Part shown: piece by piece, positions 1 to 8,942 of the stretch | How the letters are laid out: each line of letters opens with the position of its first letter | Position numbering within the stretch: position 1 is the stretch's first letter | From: Desulfofundulus thermobenzoicus | GTDB lineage: Bacteria > Bacillota > Desulfotomaculia > Desulfotomaculales > Desulfovirgulaceae | Length of the DNA stretch: 37,163 bases | Assembly: GCF_009428905.1 (NCBI RefSeq) | Contig: NZ_WHYR01000035.1 | Span: 1-37,163, forward strand | Direction of reading: 5' to 3' | Position numbers and translations under genes: made by a program | Notes under the pieces: generated by a model | What the model saw: the letters and a program-made list of their open reading frames with translations, nothing else | What the model was told of the DNA's origin: nothing | The model's database searches: none

Positions 1-83
1 AAGAGACAGGGCGGGGCGTCGCCTGATAGAGCGATAAACATTTCACAAACGTCAATTCCTATATTCGCCTCTCCTTTTTATCT

Positions 84-1103
84 TTACTGCGGCACCTTCG
101 CCAGATAGCTGCCGTCGATCATTTTGCTCACATCGGGTTTGGTATTGATCACCTTTTTGTCGTAATAGAAGTCGGCGGCTTTCTGCAGTGTTTTGAGCAT
201 GTCGCCCTGGTAGAACTGCCGGTTGTCTTCCAGGTTATACAGGCGTATGCCGTCCAGGAAACCCTCCGGTTTCATATCCAGACCCCTGGCCATGATTTTG
301 ATGGCGTCTTCCTTATTTTCGGCAAAATACTGCATGGCTTTGGCCAGACCGTTGACTACGGCCTGCATTTCCCTGGGATGGCTGTCGGCAAAATCCTTCC
401 GGAAGGCCACCGCATCCACGATCAGCCCGGGTGTTTCTTTGGAATTGATGATCAGGTTGCCGTTACCCTCTTTCACCCCCCGGGAAAGCCAGGGTTCCCA
501 GGTCACCGCCGCATCCACCCGGCCGGCCACAAAGGCCTGCCCGGCCTGCCCGGCGTCGGCCGCCTGGCTGATGACGATATCCTTATCGCTCAAGCCGGCC
601 TTTTCCAGACAGTTCAGCAAGAAGAAATGGCTGGTGGTGCCCACGTCCAGGGCCACCGTTTTGCCCTTCAGGTCGGCTACGGATTTGATGTCCTTTTTGG
701 CCACAATGCCGTCCCCGCCGTAGGAGTCGTCCAGCGCCCAGATGATTTTCATGGGCACGCCCTCCGCTTCCAGGGTGGTCTCGATATCCAGGGTGGTGGC
801 CATGCCGTCCACCTGGTTACCCTTTAAAGCCGCCTTGCGCTCGGCCAGGCCGCCGATGACGGTAATCTCCACGTCCTCCAGGCCTTCCTCTTTGAAAAAG
901 CCCTTGTCCCGGGCCAGGAACAACGGACCGTACCCCGCCCAGGTGGTCAGGGTAATGCGCACCTTGTCCAGCTTTTGCTTCTGATCCGTTCCCGCCGCCT
1001 GCTGCTGACCGGAGCCGGCGGTCTTCTGGCCTCCACAGCCGGACGCCACAAGAACCAGCAACAGTACGGCCAGGGCGGCCAGCACCTTGCCCGCTTTACC
1101 CAC
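84..1103 (-). CDS. NitT/TauT-type ABC transporter substrate-binding lipoprotein
   Basis: 339 aa, close to the usual length of the NMT1/SsuA-like family that binds nitrate, sulfonates, taurine or thiamine precursors outside the membrane. The N-terminus is a lipoprotein signal: basic MGKAGK, a hydrophobic run and the lipobox ASGC with Cys23, followed by a Gly/Gln-rich linker. The phrase ITLTTWAGYGPLFLARDKGF is typical of the family's first lobe, and VGTTSHFFL and AAVTWEPWL belong to the ligand cleft and hinge region. The start is GTG with GGGGGAAG upstream. Partner ABC genes are not seen; they would lie downstream on the minus strand, past the left window edge. The ligand cannot be told from sequence. 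Confidence 0.88.
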   Translation of the reverse strand: MGKAGKVLAALAVLLLVLVASGCGGQKTAGSGQQQAAGTDQKQKLDKVRITLTTWAGYGPLFLARDKGFFKEEGLEDVEITVIGGLAERKAALKGNQVDGMATTLDIETTLEAEGVPMKIIWALDDSYGGDGIVAKKDIKSVADLKGKTVALDVGTTSHFFLLNCLEKAGLSDKDIVISQAADAGQAGQAFVAGRVDAAVTWEPWLSRGVKEGNGNLIINSKETPGLIVDAVAFRKDFADSHPREMQAVVNGLAKAMQYFAENKEDAIKIMARGLDMKPEGFLDGIRLYNLEDNRQFYQGDMLKTLQKAADFYYDKKVINTKPDVSKMIDGSYLAKVPQ

Positions 1104-1191
1104 TACTTCTTCCCCCTATACATTTAAAATTTTAATGCAATAAACTGTTCGACAAAGAAGAACTTTTTCCTGTTGGCCGGAAGTTATTTCT

Positions 1192-2307
1192 TTACCCGCT
1201 CCCCCTGGTATTTTCCCCCTCCAGTGCCTGCACCAGGGCGGCGTTTTCCTCGGGCCGGCCGATGGTGATGCGCAGGCAGGTGGGCAATTGAAAACCGTGG
1301 CAGGGGCGCACGATGATGCCCTGTTCCGCCAGGCGGGTAAAGGCCTCCCGGCCGTCCCGGCCCGTATCCACTAGCAAAAAATTGGCCTGGCCGGGCACCA
1401 CCCGCCACCCCAGGGCGGTTAGTTTTTCCGTCAACCAGCGGCGCTGCCGGCTGTTTTGCTCCCGCATGCGGTCCACGTATACCCGGTCGCCAAAGGCGGC
1501 CAGGGCGGCCACCTGTCCCGGGGCGCCCACGTTAAAGGGGGGACGCACCCGGTGCACCTGGCGGATCAGCTCCGCCGACCCCATCAGGTAACCCACCCGG
1601 GCGGCCGCCAGGCCGTAGATCTTGGAAAAGGTGCGGATGACCAGCAAATGGGGATGGGCATCCAGGAGGGAAAGGGCGGTGTAGGATGCCGGATCGTCGG
1701 TATATTCGTTATAGGCTTCATCCACCACCACCAGCACCCCCTCCGGCAGGCGGTTTAAAAAGGACGCCAGTGCGGCGGCGGGGAAGGCCGTGCCGGTGGG
1801 GTTGTTGGGATTGCAGAGAAAAATCATTTTTGTTCCGGCCGTGACTGCGGCGGCCACCAAATCCAGATCAATCCGGTAGTCCTTTAAAGGCACGGTCACC
1901 GGCACGGCGCCGGCCAGGCGGGCGGCGGCCCCGTAGGCGCCAAAGGTGGGGGAGGGAATCAACACCCGGTCGCCGGGGTCCAGGAAAGCCATGGCCACCA
2001 GGTTGATCACCTCGTCGGCTCCATTGCCCAGCAGGAACTGTTCCGGGGACAACCCGTAAAAGGCGGCCATTTGGGCACACAGAGCGCGGCCGTAGGCGTC
2101 GGGATAAAGGTGAAAGGTGGCGGCCGCCTCCTGCAGTGCCCTGGCCACCGCCGGGGAGGGGCCGTAGGGATTTTCGTTGAAGGACAGCTTGTACACCCGC
2201 TCCCGTCCCAAACGCACCCGCAGTTCCTCCACCGGCAGATCGGGCAGTTCCATGGGAAAAGGGTGTAAATCAGCGGTCCGGCCGGCGGCCGGTAATTGCC
2301 TTTTCAT
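1192..2307 (-). CDS. hisC: Histidinol-phosphate aminotransferase
   Basis: 371 aa, fold-type I PLP aminotransferase of the HisC family, converting imidazole-acetol phosphate and glutamate to histidinol phosphate and 2-oxoglutarate in the cytoplasm. Visible motifs: NENPYGPSP near residue 45, NPNNPTGT at 166-173, VVDEAYNEY around 194-202, and the PLP-binding Lys229 in RTFSKIYGLAAARVGY. The start is ATG with AAAGGAG about 10 nt upstream. No other his genes are in the window, so it may be a stand-alone copy; HisC-like enzymes can also accept aromatic amino acids, so the exact substrate is inferred. It lies 56 nt after the dehydrogenase gene and 88 nt before the lipoprotein gene on the same strand. 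Confidence 0.9.
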   Translation of the reverse strand: MKRQLPAAGRTADLHPFPMELPDLPVEELRVRLGRERVYKLSFNENPYGPSPAVARALQEAAATFHLYPDAYGRALCAQMAAFYGLSPEQFLLGNGADEVINLVAMAFLDPGDRVLIPSPTFGAYGAAARLAGAVPVTVPLKDYRIDLDLVAAAVTAGTKMIFLCNPNNPTGTAFPAAALASFLNRLPEGVLVVVDEAYNEYTDDPASYTALSLLDAHPHLLVIRTFSKIYGLAAARVGYLMGSAELIRQVHRVRPPFNVGAPGQVAALAAFGDRVYVDRMREQNSRQRRWLTEKLTALGWRVVPGQANFLLVDTGRDGREAFTRLAEQGIIVRPCHGFQLPTCLRITIGRPEENAALVQALEGENTRGSG

Positions 2308-2363
2308 CTACCGTAAACTCCTTTCCGGGCAGGAGCATCGCCCCGGGGTTCTTCCTTAAAGGT

Positions 2364-3464
2364 CTACATACCACTCCCGCCGCCGCGTCCCAGGACATCG
2401 GCGGCCAGCAGAGCCTCCCGCAGCATCTCAGCGCTCACGGTAAAGGGCATATTCCGGATATCCTCCGTGGCCAGCGTCCCGGTTATAACGGTATCCATTT
2501 CATGCGGCTCTAAAGAGACCAGTCCCAGGTCGGCCAGGGTGACGGGCAGGCCGATGCGCCGGTAATAACCAATTAATCGCCCTGCTTCCTCCACCCGGTT
2601 ATCCAGCATCAACTGCACCAGGATGCCGAAGGCCACGATTTCCCCATGATAACGGCCGTGGGTGGCCGGCAGGCCGGTCAGGCCGGAATAAACGGCGTGG
2701 GCGCCGGCGGAGCGGCATTCATCGCCCCCCAGTCCGCTGACCAGACCGCTGATCATAATCACGGCGTCCACCACTTCCGCCAGGGACTGGTTTATTTCCT
2801 GGCGGCCGACCGCCGCCAGGGCCGCTTCCCCATGCTGCATCAATATTTCCCGGACCACCCCCGCCAGCTGCAGAGCGCTTCTGGTGGCCGCCGCGCCGGG
2901 TTTTTTCCGGGACGCCGCCTCCAACTCGTACCACTTGGCCAGGGTATCCCCGATGCCGGCTAGTAAAAAGGCCACCGGCGCCCGGGCGATGGTGGCCAGA
3001 TCCACCAGCACCAGTTCCGGCACCCGTGCCCGCCGGGAAATTTCCTGAAAAACACCCTGCTCGTTATAGACGATGGAAATGCCGGTAAAGGCGGCACAGG
3101 TGGCGGCAATGGTGGGCACCGTCACCACCGGCACCCCGGCCAGAAAGGCGGCCGCCTTGGCCGTGTCCAGCGCCCGGCCGCCGCCCACGCCGATGAGCAT
3201 CTGCGCCCCGGACTGCCGGACGGCGGCGGCCAGCTTTTCTATGTTGGCGGGGCAGCATTCCCCACCGTACCAGAAGACGCCGGCCACTTCCCGGCCGCTC
3301 TTTTCCAGTGCATTTCTTAATCTTCCCCCGGCCACCTGCAGAGCCGTTTCCCCGCCGGCCAAAGCCACCCGGCACACCGGACGGGGCAGCAGTTGATCAA
3401 TCAACTCCAGCCCGTTTTCTTCCCGGACATATTTTGCGGGAGCTATGCAGCGTTGCATTACCAT
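2364..3464 (-). CDS. Glycerol dehydrogenase-like iron/zinc alcohol dehydrogenase
   Basis: About 366 aa, polyol dehydrogenase of the GldA type (family III metal-dependent alcohol dehydrogenases). The nucleotide-binding loop GVGGGRALDTAKAAA is present. The three metal ligands expected for GldA can be placed: Asp in AGIGDTLAKW, His in GAHAVYSG and His in HGEIVAFG. An open frame continues to 3500, but the family normally begins near QRCIAPAKYV, so ATG at 3464 (or 3458) is preferred; neither has a strong ribosome binding site. The substrate could be glycerol, another diol or an alpha-hydroxy ketone. hisC follows 56 nt downstream, but no functional link is evident. Confidence 0.8.
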   Translation of the reverse strand: MVMQRCIAPAKYVREENGLELIDQLLPRPVCRVALAGGETALQVAGGRLRNALEKSGREVAGVFWYGGECCPANIEKLAAAVRQSGAQMLIGVGGGRALDTAKAAAFLAGVPVVTVPTIAATCAAFTGISIVYNEQGVFQEISRRARVPELVLVDLATIARAPVAFLLAGIGDTLAKWYELEAASRKKPGAAATRSALQLAGVVREILMQHGEAALAAVGRQEINQSLAEVVDAVIMISGLVSGLGGDECRSAGAHAVYSGLTGLPATHGRYHGEIVAFGILVQLMLDNRVEEAGRLIGYYRRIGLPVTLADLGLVSLEPHEMDTVITGTLATEDIRNMPFTVSAEMLREALLAADVLGRGGGSGM

Positions 3465-3520
3465 CACCACCGCCACAGATCTTTCGCCATTTTGTGACAA
3501 AATCCTTCAACAGGCACTTC

Positions 3521-4387
3521 TTAAATATCCCGCCGGCTAAAGGCGTACGTGGCCGCCCCCAGCAATAAAAGCACATACGCTCCGGTGTACACCAGCATCC
3601 AGTCGCTGGGGGTGGAATAGGTTCCAAAAGGGCCCAACATCATCTGGGGGTTGACCGGACCCTGCCCGCCGGCCGGACCGCCGGCAGCCAGTCCCTTTAC
3701 CACCCCATCCACCAGCCGCCGGTAGATGGCATCCGCCGGCAGGATGAGGCTGGTAATTATACCCGTGTAAACGGCAGATGTATTGCCGATCACAGCGCCG
3801 ATCTGCTCCATCATGCCCCCCACCACGGCCAGGGCATAGAGGGCGAAGGCCAGGACGCCGTTGCCCATGGTGGAAAACACTACCGATCCCAGCATGGTCA
3901 CGGCCAGGAGGACCAGGGGCTCCAGAATGAACAAACCCAGGGCCGGCAGCAAAGTGGGGATGGCCAGCCCCAGCTGCCAGCGGACCAGACCGGCCAGGGC
4001 TAAGAAAAAAAGGGCGGCGTAAACCACCAGCATGGCTCCCTGGCCGGCAAACTTGCCCAGGAGCAGCGCCCGCCGGGATAATGGCCGTACCGCCAGGGCG
4101 TGCAGGGTGCCGTTTTCAATCTCGCCGGAAACACTGCCCACCGCAGCCAGGATGGCCAGGCCGGCCACCAGGAAGCTGGCCAGGTATACCCCCATGACAA
4201 AAAGGAGAACATACTCCATCTGCTGGAAAATGTTCTGCGGCCCGGCCGGATTCCCGTTAATTTTACTGCCGACAAAGTGCAGGCCGGTACCATACAGCAC
4301 CAGATAGGCCAGGGTCAGACCCCCGGCGAGAAGAACCACTTTTTTACGCCAGGCTTCCCGGAAGGTAAAGGCGGCCATCAACCACAT
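3521..4387 (-). CDS. ABC-2 type transporter permease
   Basis: 288 aa, about six hydrophobic segments (residues roughly 17-35, 60-80, 110-135, 140-165, 170-195 and 260-280). The stretch VGSVSGEIENGTLHALAVRPLSRRALLLGKF is the coupling-helix region typical of ABC-2 permeases of the NosY/YhaP sort. ATG at 4387 has GGGAGGGGGAG 6-7 nt upstream and overlaps the end of the ATPase gene by 10 nt, so the two are probably translated together. Last gene of the operon sigma factor, anti-sigma factor, ATPase, permease. The exported substrate is unknown; such pairs often export antimicrobial compounds, lipids or drugs, or act in envelope stress. Confidence 0.87.
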   Translation of the reverse strand: MWLMAAFTFREAWRKKVVLLAGGLTLAYLVLYGTGLHFVGSKINGNPAGPQNIFQQMEYVLLFVMGVYLASFLVAGLAILAAVGSVSGEIENGTLHALAVRPLSRRALLLGKFAGQGAMLVVYAALFFLALAGLVRWQLGLAIPTLLPALGLFILEPLVLLAVTMLGSVVFSTMGNGVLAFALYALAVVGGMMEQIGAVIGNTSAVYTGIITSLILPADAIYRRLVDGVVKGLAAGGPAGGQGPVNPQMMLGPFGTYSTPSDWMLVYTGAYVLLLLGAATYAFSRRDI

Positions 4388-5295
4388 GTCTGCTCCCCCT
4401 CCCGTACCAGGTTGACAAAGATTTCTTCCAGGGAATTATGATGGGGCGTCAACTCATATATGCGGCAGCCTCCGGCCACCAGGCGGGCCACCAGGGTCGG
4501 AATTTCTTCCCGGTCGCCCACGGCCACCCGCAGATGGTCCCCTTTTAGTTCCAGTATGGAAAAACGCTGCTGCAACTCCTCCAGCAACTCCCTTTCCAGG
4601 CCGGTCAGTGTCACACTCACTTCCCGCGGGCCGGCCAGCAAATCCGTAAGCCTGCCCTCGGCCACCACGGCGCCCCGGTTGATAATGGCCACCCGGTCGC
4701 AAACCTGTTCCACTTCACTTAAAAGGTGGCTGTTTAAAAAGATGGTCTTGCCGGCCCGTTTCAACATCAGCAGAATTTCCCGCACCCGGCGCCGCCCCAG
4801 GGGATCCAGGGCCGAGGTGGGCTCGTCCAGGAAAACCACCCGGGGATCGCCCACCAGGGCGGCAGCCAGGCCCAGGCGCTGCTGCATACCCTTGCTGTAA
4901 TTGGCCACCAGTTTTCTCCCATCTCCGGCCAGGCCCACCAGTTCCAGGACCTCGTCGGCCCGCCGCCAGGCATCCTCCACCCCCAGGCCGGCCAGCCGGG
5001 CGTGAAAAATCAAAAGCTCCTGTCCCTTCAACCAGCCGTGGAAGCGGAAGTTTTCCGGCAGGAATCCCACCTCCCGGCGGCTGCGGGGATCCAGGGACGA
5101 ACGACCGGCCACCCGGGCCTCCCCGGATGTGGGGTGAACCAGCCCCAGCAGCATTTTCACCAGAGTGCTTTTACCGGCGCCGTTGGGTCCTAAAAGGCCG
5201 AAGATCTGCCCTTCCTCCACGGAAAGGCAGATCTCCCGGCAGGCCACCTGGCGGCCGTATACTTTCGTCAGGTTCCGGGCTTCGATTATACCCAT
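4378..5295 (-). CDS. ABC transporter ATP-binding protein
   Basis: 305 aa, one nucleotide-binding domain plus a roughly 85-residue C-terminal extension seen in CcmA/NodI-type exporter ATPases. Walker A GPNGAGKS at 36-43, signature YSKGMQQR at 133-140, Walker B VVFLDEPTSALDP from 153. The ATG follows directly on the TAA stop of the anti-sigma gene, with GGAGG 8 nt upstream, and the 3' end overlaps the permease. It would power the neighbouring ABC-2 permease at the inner face of the membrane. Confidence 0.92.
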   Translation of the reverse strand: MGIIEARNLTKVYGRQVACREICLSVEEGQIFGLLGPNGAGKSTLVKMLLGLVHPTSGEARVAGRSSLDPRSRREVGFLPENFRFHGWLKGQELLIFHARLAGLGVEDAWRRADEVLELVGLAGDGRKLVANYSKGMQQRLGLAAALVGDPRVVFLDEPTSALDPLGRRRVREILLMLKRAGKTIFLNSHLLSEVEQVCDRVAIINRGAVVAEGRLTDLLAGPREVSVTLTGLERELLEELQQRFSILELKGDHLRVAVGDREEIPTLVARLVAGGCRIYELTPHHNSLEEIFVNLVREGEQTCG

Positions 5296-6420
5296 TTATT
5301 TAACCTCCGCGGCTATGCGCAGGGCTTCTTCCAGGGGCAGGCCGCCGATGGCCCGCCAGCTGTTATCCTGGCGCCAGGCCAGCAAAACATCCTGCCCGGC
5401 CTTGCCGTTATTCCCTGCGTGGCTGAAATAGACCCCCGCATGGCCGTTTACCATAATTTCCCGCGCCGTCATCCCCCTGCTTTCCGGAATGGGCAGGGTA
5501 TGCTGCCAGTCGTCAATGGCCGCCAGCTGCCGGCGCAGGTTGTCGGGCAGGAAGGGCAGGCCCAGCATGGCCCGGCGCAGGGCCAGCACATCCACGCCCT
5601 GGGGAGCTTCAATGGTCAGATCCCTGGAGGCGTACAGGTGAAAGGAGCCGTTCTTCCCCTGGTACAGGGCGTCCACCACAGGCGGCACTTTCATGGTAAA
5701 GGTTTTGCCGGCCAGATCGGCGGGCAAAAGGACGCCGCCGTGCTTTTCGAGGTAACTGTTCAACTTCTCCACATCAGGGGTGATGGTCACCGTGGGCGCT
5801 CCGCTCACCAGGACCTTTGCCCTGACCCGCCCGGCCAGGGTGGCAGGCAGGTCCAGGGGCAGACCGCTTAAGGCCCGTACCTGGTCCGGAGCCGCCTCAA
5901 TCTGCCTTTGCGCCGGCTGCTGGACTTCCACCCGGCCAAAGTTCTGGATGTCCACTTCGCCCCCCCGGCCGTTAAACGCTTTCTCCAGCTGGGCCATATC
6001 CTCGGGGGCAATCCTGATCACCTGAATCTTTTCCATGCGAAAGACGTTGAGGAACTGGGTGGCCAGACTGCGGCCGGGGGCCCAGCTCAGGAACAGGGCC
6101 AGGGCCAGGACGGCCGCGACCAGGCCGGAAAACCACTTGTGCTGCCGGATCATATTACCGATCCCCCTTTTCTTAGTCAGGGGTTGATAACGGGAAACCA
6201 CGGACCCGGGCCGGGGCACCCGCACGGGACGTTCGGATTCCTCCGTCCCCCTCCGGTAGGCCCGCAGGACAACGTTTACCCTGCCGGCCAGTTTCTCCAG
6301 GTCATGTACCCGCTGCCGGCAGGCGGAACACCGGGCCAGGTGGCCGGCCACCCGGGCGCATGAGTCCCCATCCAGTTCGCCGTCAAGATACGCCTGTAGA
6401 ACGCCCTCTTCCGGACACAT
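5296..6420 (-). CDS. Zinc-finger anti-sigma factor with DUF4367-like exported part
   Basis: 374 aa. An N-terminal zf-HC2/ZAS zinc finger shows His27, Cys31 and Cys34 in HLARCSAC, the usual sigma-binding domain. A basic linker is followed by one membrane helix (about 96-116) and a large outer domain beginning RSLATQFLNVFRMEKIQVI, as in anti-sigma factors carrying DUF4367. ATG at 6420 is chosen because GGGAGGGA lies 6-7 nt upstream; a longer frame to 6549 adds only sigma-gene sequence in another frame. The first 38 nt overlap the end of the sigma gene, fitting tight co-expression. It probably holds the ECF factor at the membrane until an envelope signal is sensed. Confidence 0.87.
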   Translation of the reverse strand: MCPEEGVLQAYLDGELDGDSCARVAGHLARCSACRQRVHDLEKLAGRVNVVLRAYRRGTEESERPVRVPRPGSVVSRYQPLTKKRGIGNMIRQHKWFSGLVAAVLALALFLSWAPGRSLATQFLNVFRMEKIQVIRIAPEDMAQLEKAFNGRGGEVDIQNFGRVEVQQPAQRQIEAAPDQVRALSGLPLDLPATLAGRVRAKVLVSGAPTVTITPDVEKLNSYLEKHGGVLLPADLAGKTFTMKVPPVVDALYQGKNGSFHLYASRDLTIEAPQGVDVLALRRAMLGLPFLPDNLRRQLAAIDDWQHTLPIPESRGMTAREIMVNGHAGVYFSHAGNNGKAGQDVLLAWRQDNSWRAIGGLPLEEALRIAAEVK

Positions 6421-6919
6421 GGTCGTCCCTCCCTTCATACTGGCTGTACAGGGCGGCAAAGCGCCGCCGCGCCCGGGACAGGATGGCTCCCACCGCATTT
6501 CTATCCACCTGCAGTACCGCGGCAATCTCGGCGTAGCTGTAGCCCACATTTTTTAACAGCAGGCACAGCCGATCCCGGGGTGGTAATTGATCCAGGCAGT
6601 GGTGCACCTGCCGGGCTTCCTGGTTGCGAATGATTATTTCCTCCAGGGGAACGACGCCGGTTGCCTCCCGGACCTGGTTCTCCTCGCGGCGGCGGCGCCG
6701 CTCTTCGCCGCGCAAAAAATTGTAGGCCAGGTTGGCGGCCACCCGGAGCAGCCACCCCCCGGGATTTTCTTTATCCCGGGGCGGCTGGCGGTAAAGCTTC
6801 AGGAAAGTTTCCTGGGTCAAATCCTCGGCTGCCGTCCGTTCCCCCAGGAGATAATGGAGCCGCCGGTAAACCAGGGGATAGTAGCTTTGAAACAGGGCTT
6901 CGAATTCCGCCGGTGTGAT
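6383..6919 (-). CDS. ECF-type RNA polymerase sigma factor, probable ATC start
   Basis: 178 aa from the proposed start. Region 2: FQSYYPLVYRRLHYLLGERTAAEDLTQETFLKLYRQ and GWLLRVAANLAYNFLRGEERRRR. Region 4: LPPRDRLCLLLKNVGYSYAEIAAVLQVDRNAVGAILSRARRRF. The strong site AAGGGAGGGA lies 6 nt before an in-frame ATC at 6919, and the family homology starts right there (ITPAEFEALF). No in-frame ATG or GTG exists between this point and the distant ATG at 7042, whose extra residues do not look like a sigma factor; a TTG (LPSCYKIDA) lies in between without a ribosome binding site. Followed by its anti-sigma factor and an ABC transporter pair. Confidence 0.85.
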   Translation of the reverse strand: MTPAEFEALFQSYYPLVYRRLHYLLGERTAAEDLTQETFLKLYRQPPRDKENPGGWLLRVAANLAYNFLRGEERRRRREENQVREATGVVPLEEIIIRNQEARQVHHCLDQLPPRDRLCLLLKNVGYSYAEIAAVLQVDRNAVGAILSRARRRFAALYSQYEGRDDHVSGRGRSTGVS

Positions 6920-6996
6920 GGGCCATCCCTCCCTTGCAACCCCTGCTATATATATGACACCGACGGCATCTATTTTGTAACAGGACGGCAACCGGA

Positions 6997-7200
6997 TTAA
7001 TTTACCGGATAGCCTCCCCGGCAGCCGCTTTCCTTCTGCCAAAAGAAAAAATCCAGAACATAAGCGGCCAGGATCGTCAGCAGAGGGATAATGGTAAAAG
7101 CATACCGGGCGGTGGGGATAAACATCAACTGCAGAGCGATCAACAAAAAAACAAACAGGGCCGTAGCCTGATCTCCTCCCGCCTCAGGGCAAACAATACG
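6997..7200 (-). pseudogene. C-terminal remnant of a multi-pass membrane protein (glycosyltransferase-like)
   Basis: The open frame ending at 6997 encodes ALFVFLLIALQLMFIPTARY followed by a second hydrophobic segment AFTIIPLLTILAAYVLDFFF and a short polar tail. The RYAFTIIPLLTILAAY pattern resembles the last helices of PMT/ArnT-type or other polyprenol-dependent glycosyltransferases. Upstream the frame loses any membrane-protein character, and no ribosome binding site with a standard start was found, so it reads as a decayed or truncated gene tail between the HD-GYP gene and the sigma factor. The 5' limit is approximate. A tiny two-helix membrane protein is the alternative. Confidence 0.45.
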
Positions 7201-7238
7201 CCAATCCAAATAAATCAGGCAGCCGGGATTTTTGCCGG

Positions 7239-8339
7239 CTACCCCGCTTCTTGACCCGGCAAGTTTTCCACAACGGCGACAATGGTTTTCGTCCTGTCCT
7301 CGGGTAGCCATAATTCCACCGGCTCTTTCAGCAGCCTTCCGTCTTCATGGCAAAGCACACGGATTTTGGGGTAAAGGGGCAGACCTTTATTGTTTTCGAT
7401 CACTATCGCCGTTTCACCGGTATTCAGTTTCACCAGCGTGCCGACGGGATAGGGTGTAATATTGGTGAGGAAAGCCTTAACAAGGTTAAAAGCAAAAAGA
7501 CTATCCCCCGCTCCGGATATCATTTCGTAGACTTCGTTTGGCGGGAGAACCCGTTGCTGTATCACTGCCGAGGTCAGCTCATCGTACATGTCGGCCAGGC
7601 CTGTAATGGCAGCCATCTCATGTATCTCATCCTGTTGCAGCCCTTTGGGGTAACCATGTCCGGAATAGCGCTCATGATGCTGCAGGGCGATAATGGCGCA
7701 CAGTTTGCCGGTATGCAGGTCCCGGGATAAAATTTCATAACCGTACAAAGGATGCATTTCAAATTGCCGCCGCTCCTCTGCCGTCAATTCCCTTTTCCGG
7801 CCCCCAATTCCCCGGTCCAGTCTGGTAATGCCGATGTCGTGAAGCAATGATCCCATGGCCAGGTGAAACAGTTTGGTTCGGCTGAAATGCAGGGCAATAC
7901 CCGTTAATACCGCCAGCACACAAACGTTTACCGAATGCCCGAAGAGATAATCGTCGTGGGCACGGATGTCCATGAGGTTGATCATCGTCGAACGATTGGC
8001 CAGCAGTTCATCGATAATGTCGTTGACGACAGCTGTTATCCTGGCCATCTCCGCACTCGTCTGTCCCCGGGCGTGTCCGGCCTTCTGCCGGCTAAACAGA
8101 TTTTTAATCAGCAGGTTGGATCTCATGCGTAATTCGTCGGAAATGATGTCTTCTGGCTTTATATCGGCGGAAAAATCATCCTCAATATACAGCGTAAAAA
8201 CGCCCATTTCCAGCAACCGGTCAATATAGCGTTTGGAGACCCTGGCTCCGCACTGAAGCAAAACCTGCCCGCTGCTGTTGTAAACCGGCCGGGCAACGAG
8301 ATGGCCCGGTTTTAACGAATATACCGATATTCTGCGCAT
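7239..8339 (-). CDS. HD-GYP domain cyclic-di-GMP phosphodiesterase
   Basis: 366 aa. The N-terminal ~125 residues form an input region beginning with SVYSLKPGHLVARPVYNSSG, common in HD-GYP proteins of this group. The HD-GYP domain has His135, the HD pair 167-168 (LLHDIGIT), His196 and HHERYSGHGYPKGL at 221-234, so the GYP signature is kept and c-di-GMP hydrolysis to GMP/pGpG is likely. A C-terminal ~65-residue domain (GTLVKLNTGETAIVIENN) resembles the small beta domain found after HD-GYP. ATG at 8339 has AGGAGG upstream; a frame extending to 8435 lacks a better site. Cytoplasmic, monocistronic. Confidence 0.9.
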   Translation of the reverse strand: MRRISVYSLKPGHLVARPVYNSSGQVLLQCGARVSKRYIDRLLEMGVFTLYIEDDFSADIKPEDIISDELRMRSNLLIKNLFSRQKAGHARGQTSAEMARITAVVNDIIDELLANRSTMINLMDIRAHDDYLFGHSVNVCVLAVLTGIALHFSRTKLFHLAMGSLLHDIGITRLDRGIGGRKRELTAEERRQFEMHPLYGYEILSRDLHTGKLCAIIALQHHERYSGHGYPKGLQQDEIHEMAAITGLADMYDELTSAVIQQRVLPPNEVYEMISGAGDSLFAFNLVKAFLTNITPYPVGTLVKLNTGETAIVIENNKGLPLYPKIRVLCHEDGRLLKEPVELWLPEDRTKTIVAVVENLPGQEAG

Positions 8340-8456
8340 TCCACTTACCTCCTGACAAAGCCGTACTGAAAATAAGCCATGCAATTTAAACCGATCCCCG
8401 TACCACATCATGCATAGCCCCGGTGGAAGCAGCAACTATAACTGGTTGGCTTCTAA

Positions 8457-8572
8457 TACTACAGCGTAACTTTAAATAAATATGCAAATATGTCGTCCCT
8501 CACCGCCACCGTAAAAGAGGCTGTTGCTCCTGGAAATTGTTAAGGTTCATGGGATGAATTTATGCTGTAGTA
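8457..8572. mobile_element. MITE-like element 1, 116 bp
   Basis: Ends are inverted repeats: TACTACAGCGTAA on the left and, read inward, TACTACAGCATAAATTC on the right. It is flanked by the direct repeat CTAA (8453-8456 and 8573-8576). It has no coding capacity and shares both ends with the element at 9008-9142. The 4-bp YTAR duplication is the pattern known for IS701-family transposases, so mobilisation by such an element elsewhere in the genome is inferred. Confidence 0.75.
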
Positions 8573-8942
8573 CTAACCCAAACGCACCAATATTACTGCA
8601 ACCCCAACGAATGGCTTTTCATTTTAGATAACCCCGGCCCCATGAATATGTGTCCCGGGTCCCCCGTCTTGTAGCCCGGGACGATAAGTATTTATTACCA
8701 CAGTTTTCTACAGGCCGCTGCCATTTCCTTCTTTTTCATCAGTTCAAAAAGAAAAGCCGGGGTCATTGTCCATCGGCCCGGTTTTTATGGAATTCTCCTT
8801 TGCCCGATACATTTGCTGTAATGCCACCCCGACCTATTTCACTTCCCTGGAGCATTATACCATTTCCCCCGGGAAGGAAAAACGCCGCCGTTCATTTCAA
8901 AAAAATTTTTCTTGCAAAAAGAGCCGTGTCAAAACATTATTG

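Noticed and set aside
6419-6549. Longer N-terminus for the anti-sigma factor
   Set aside because: The added residues come from the sigma gene read in another frame; ATG 6420 has a strong ribosome binding site and begins the zinc finger.
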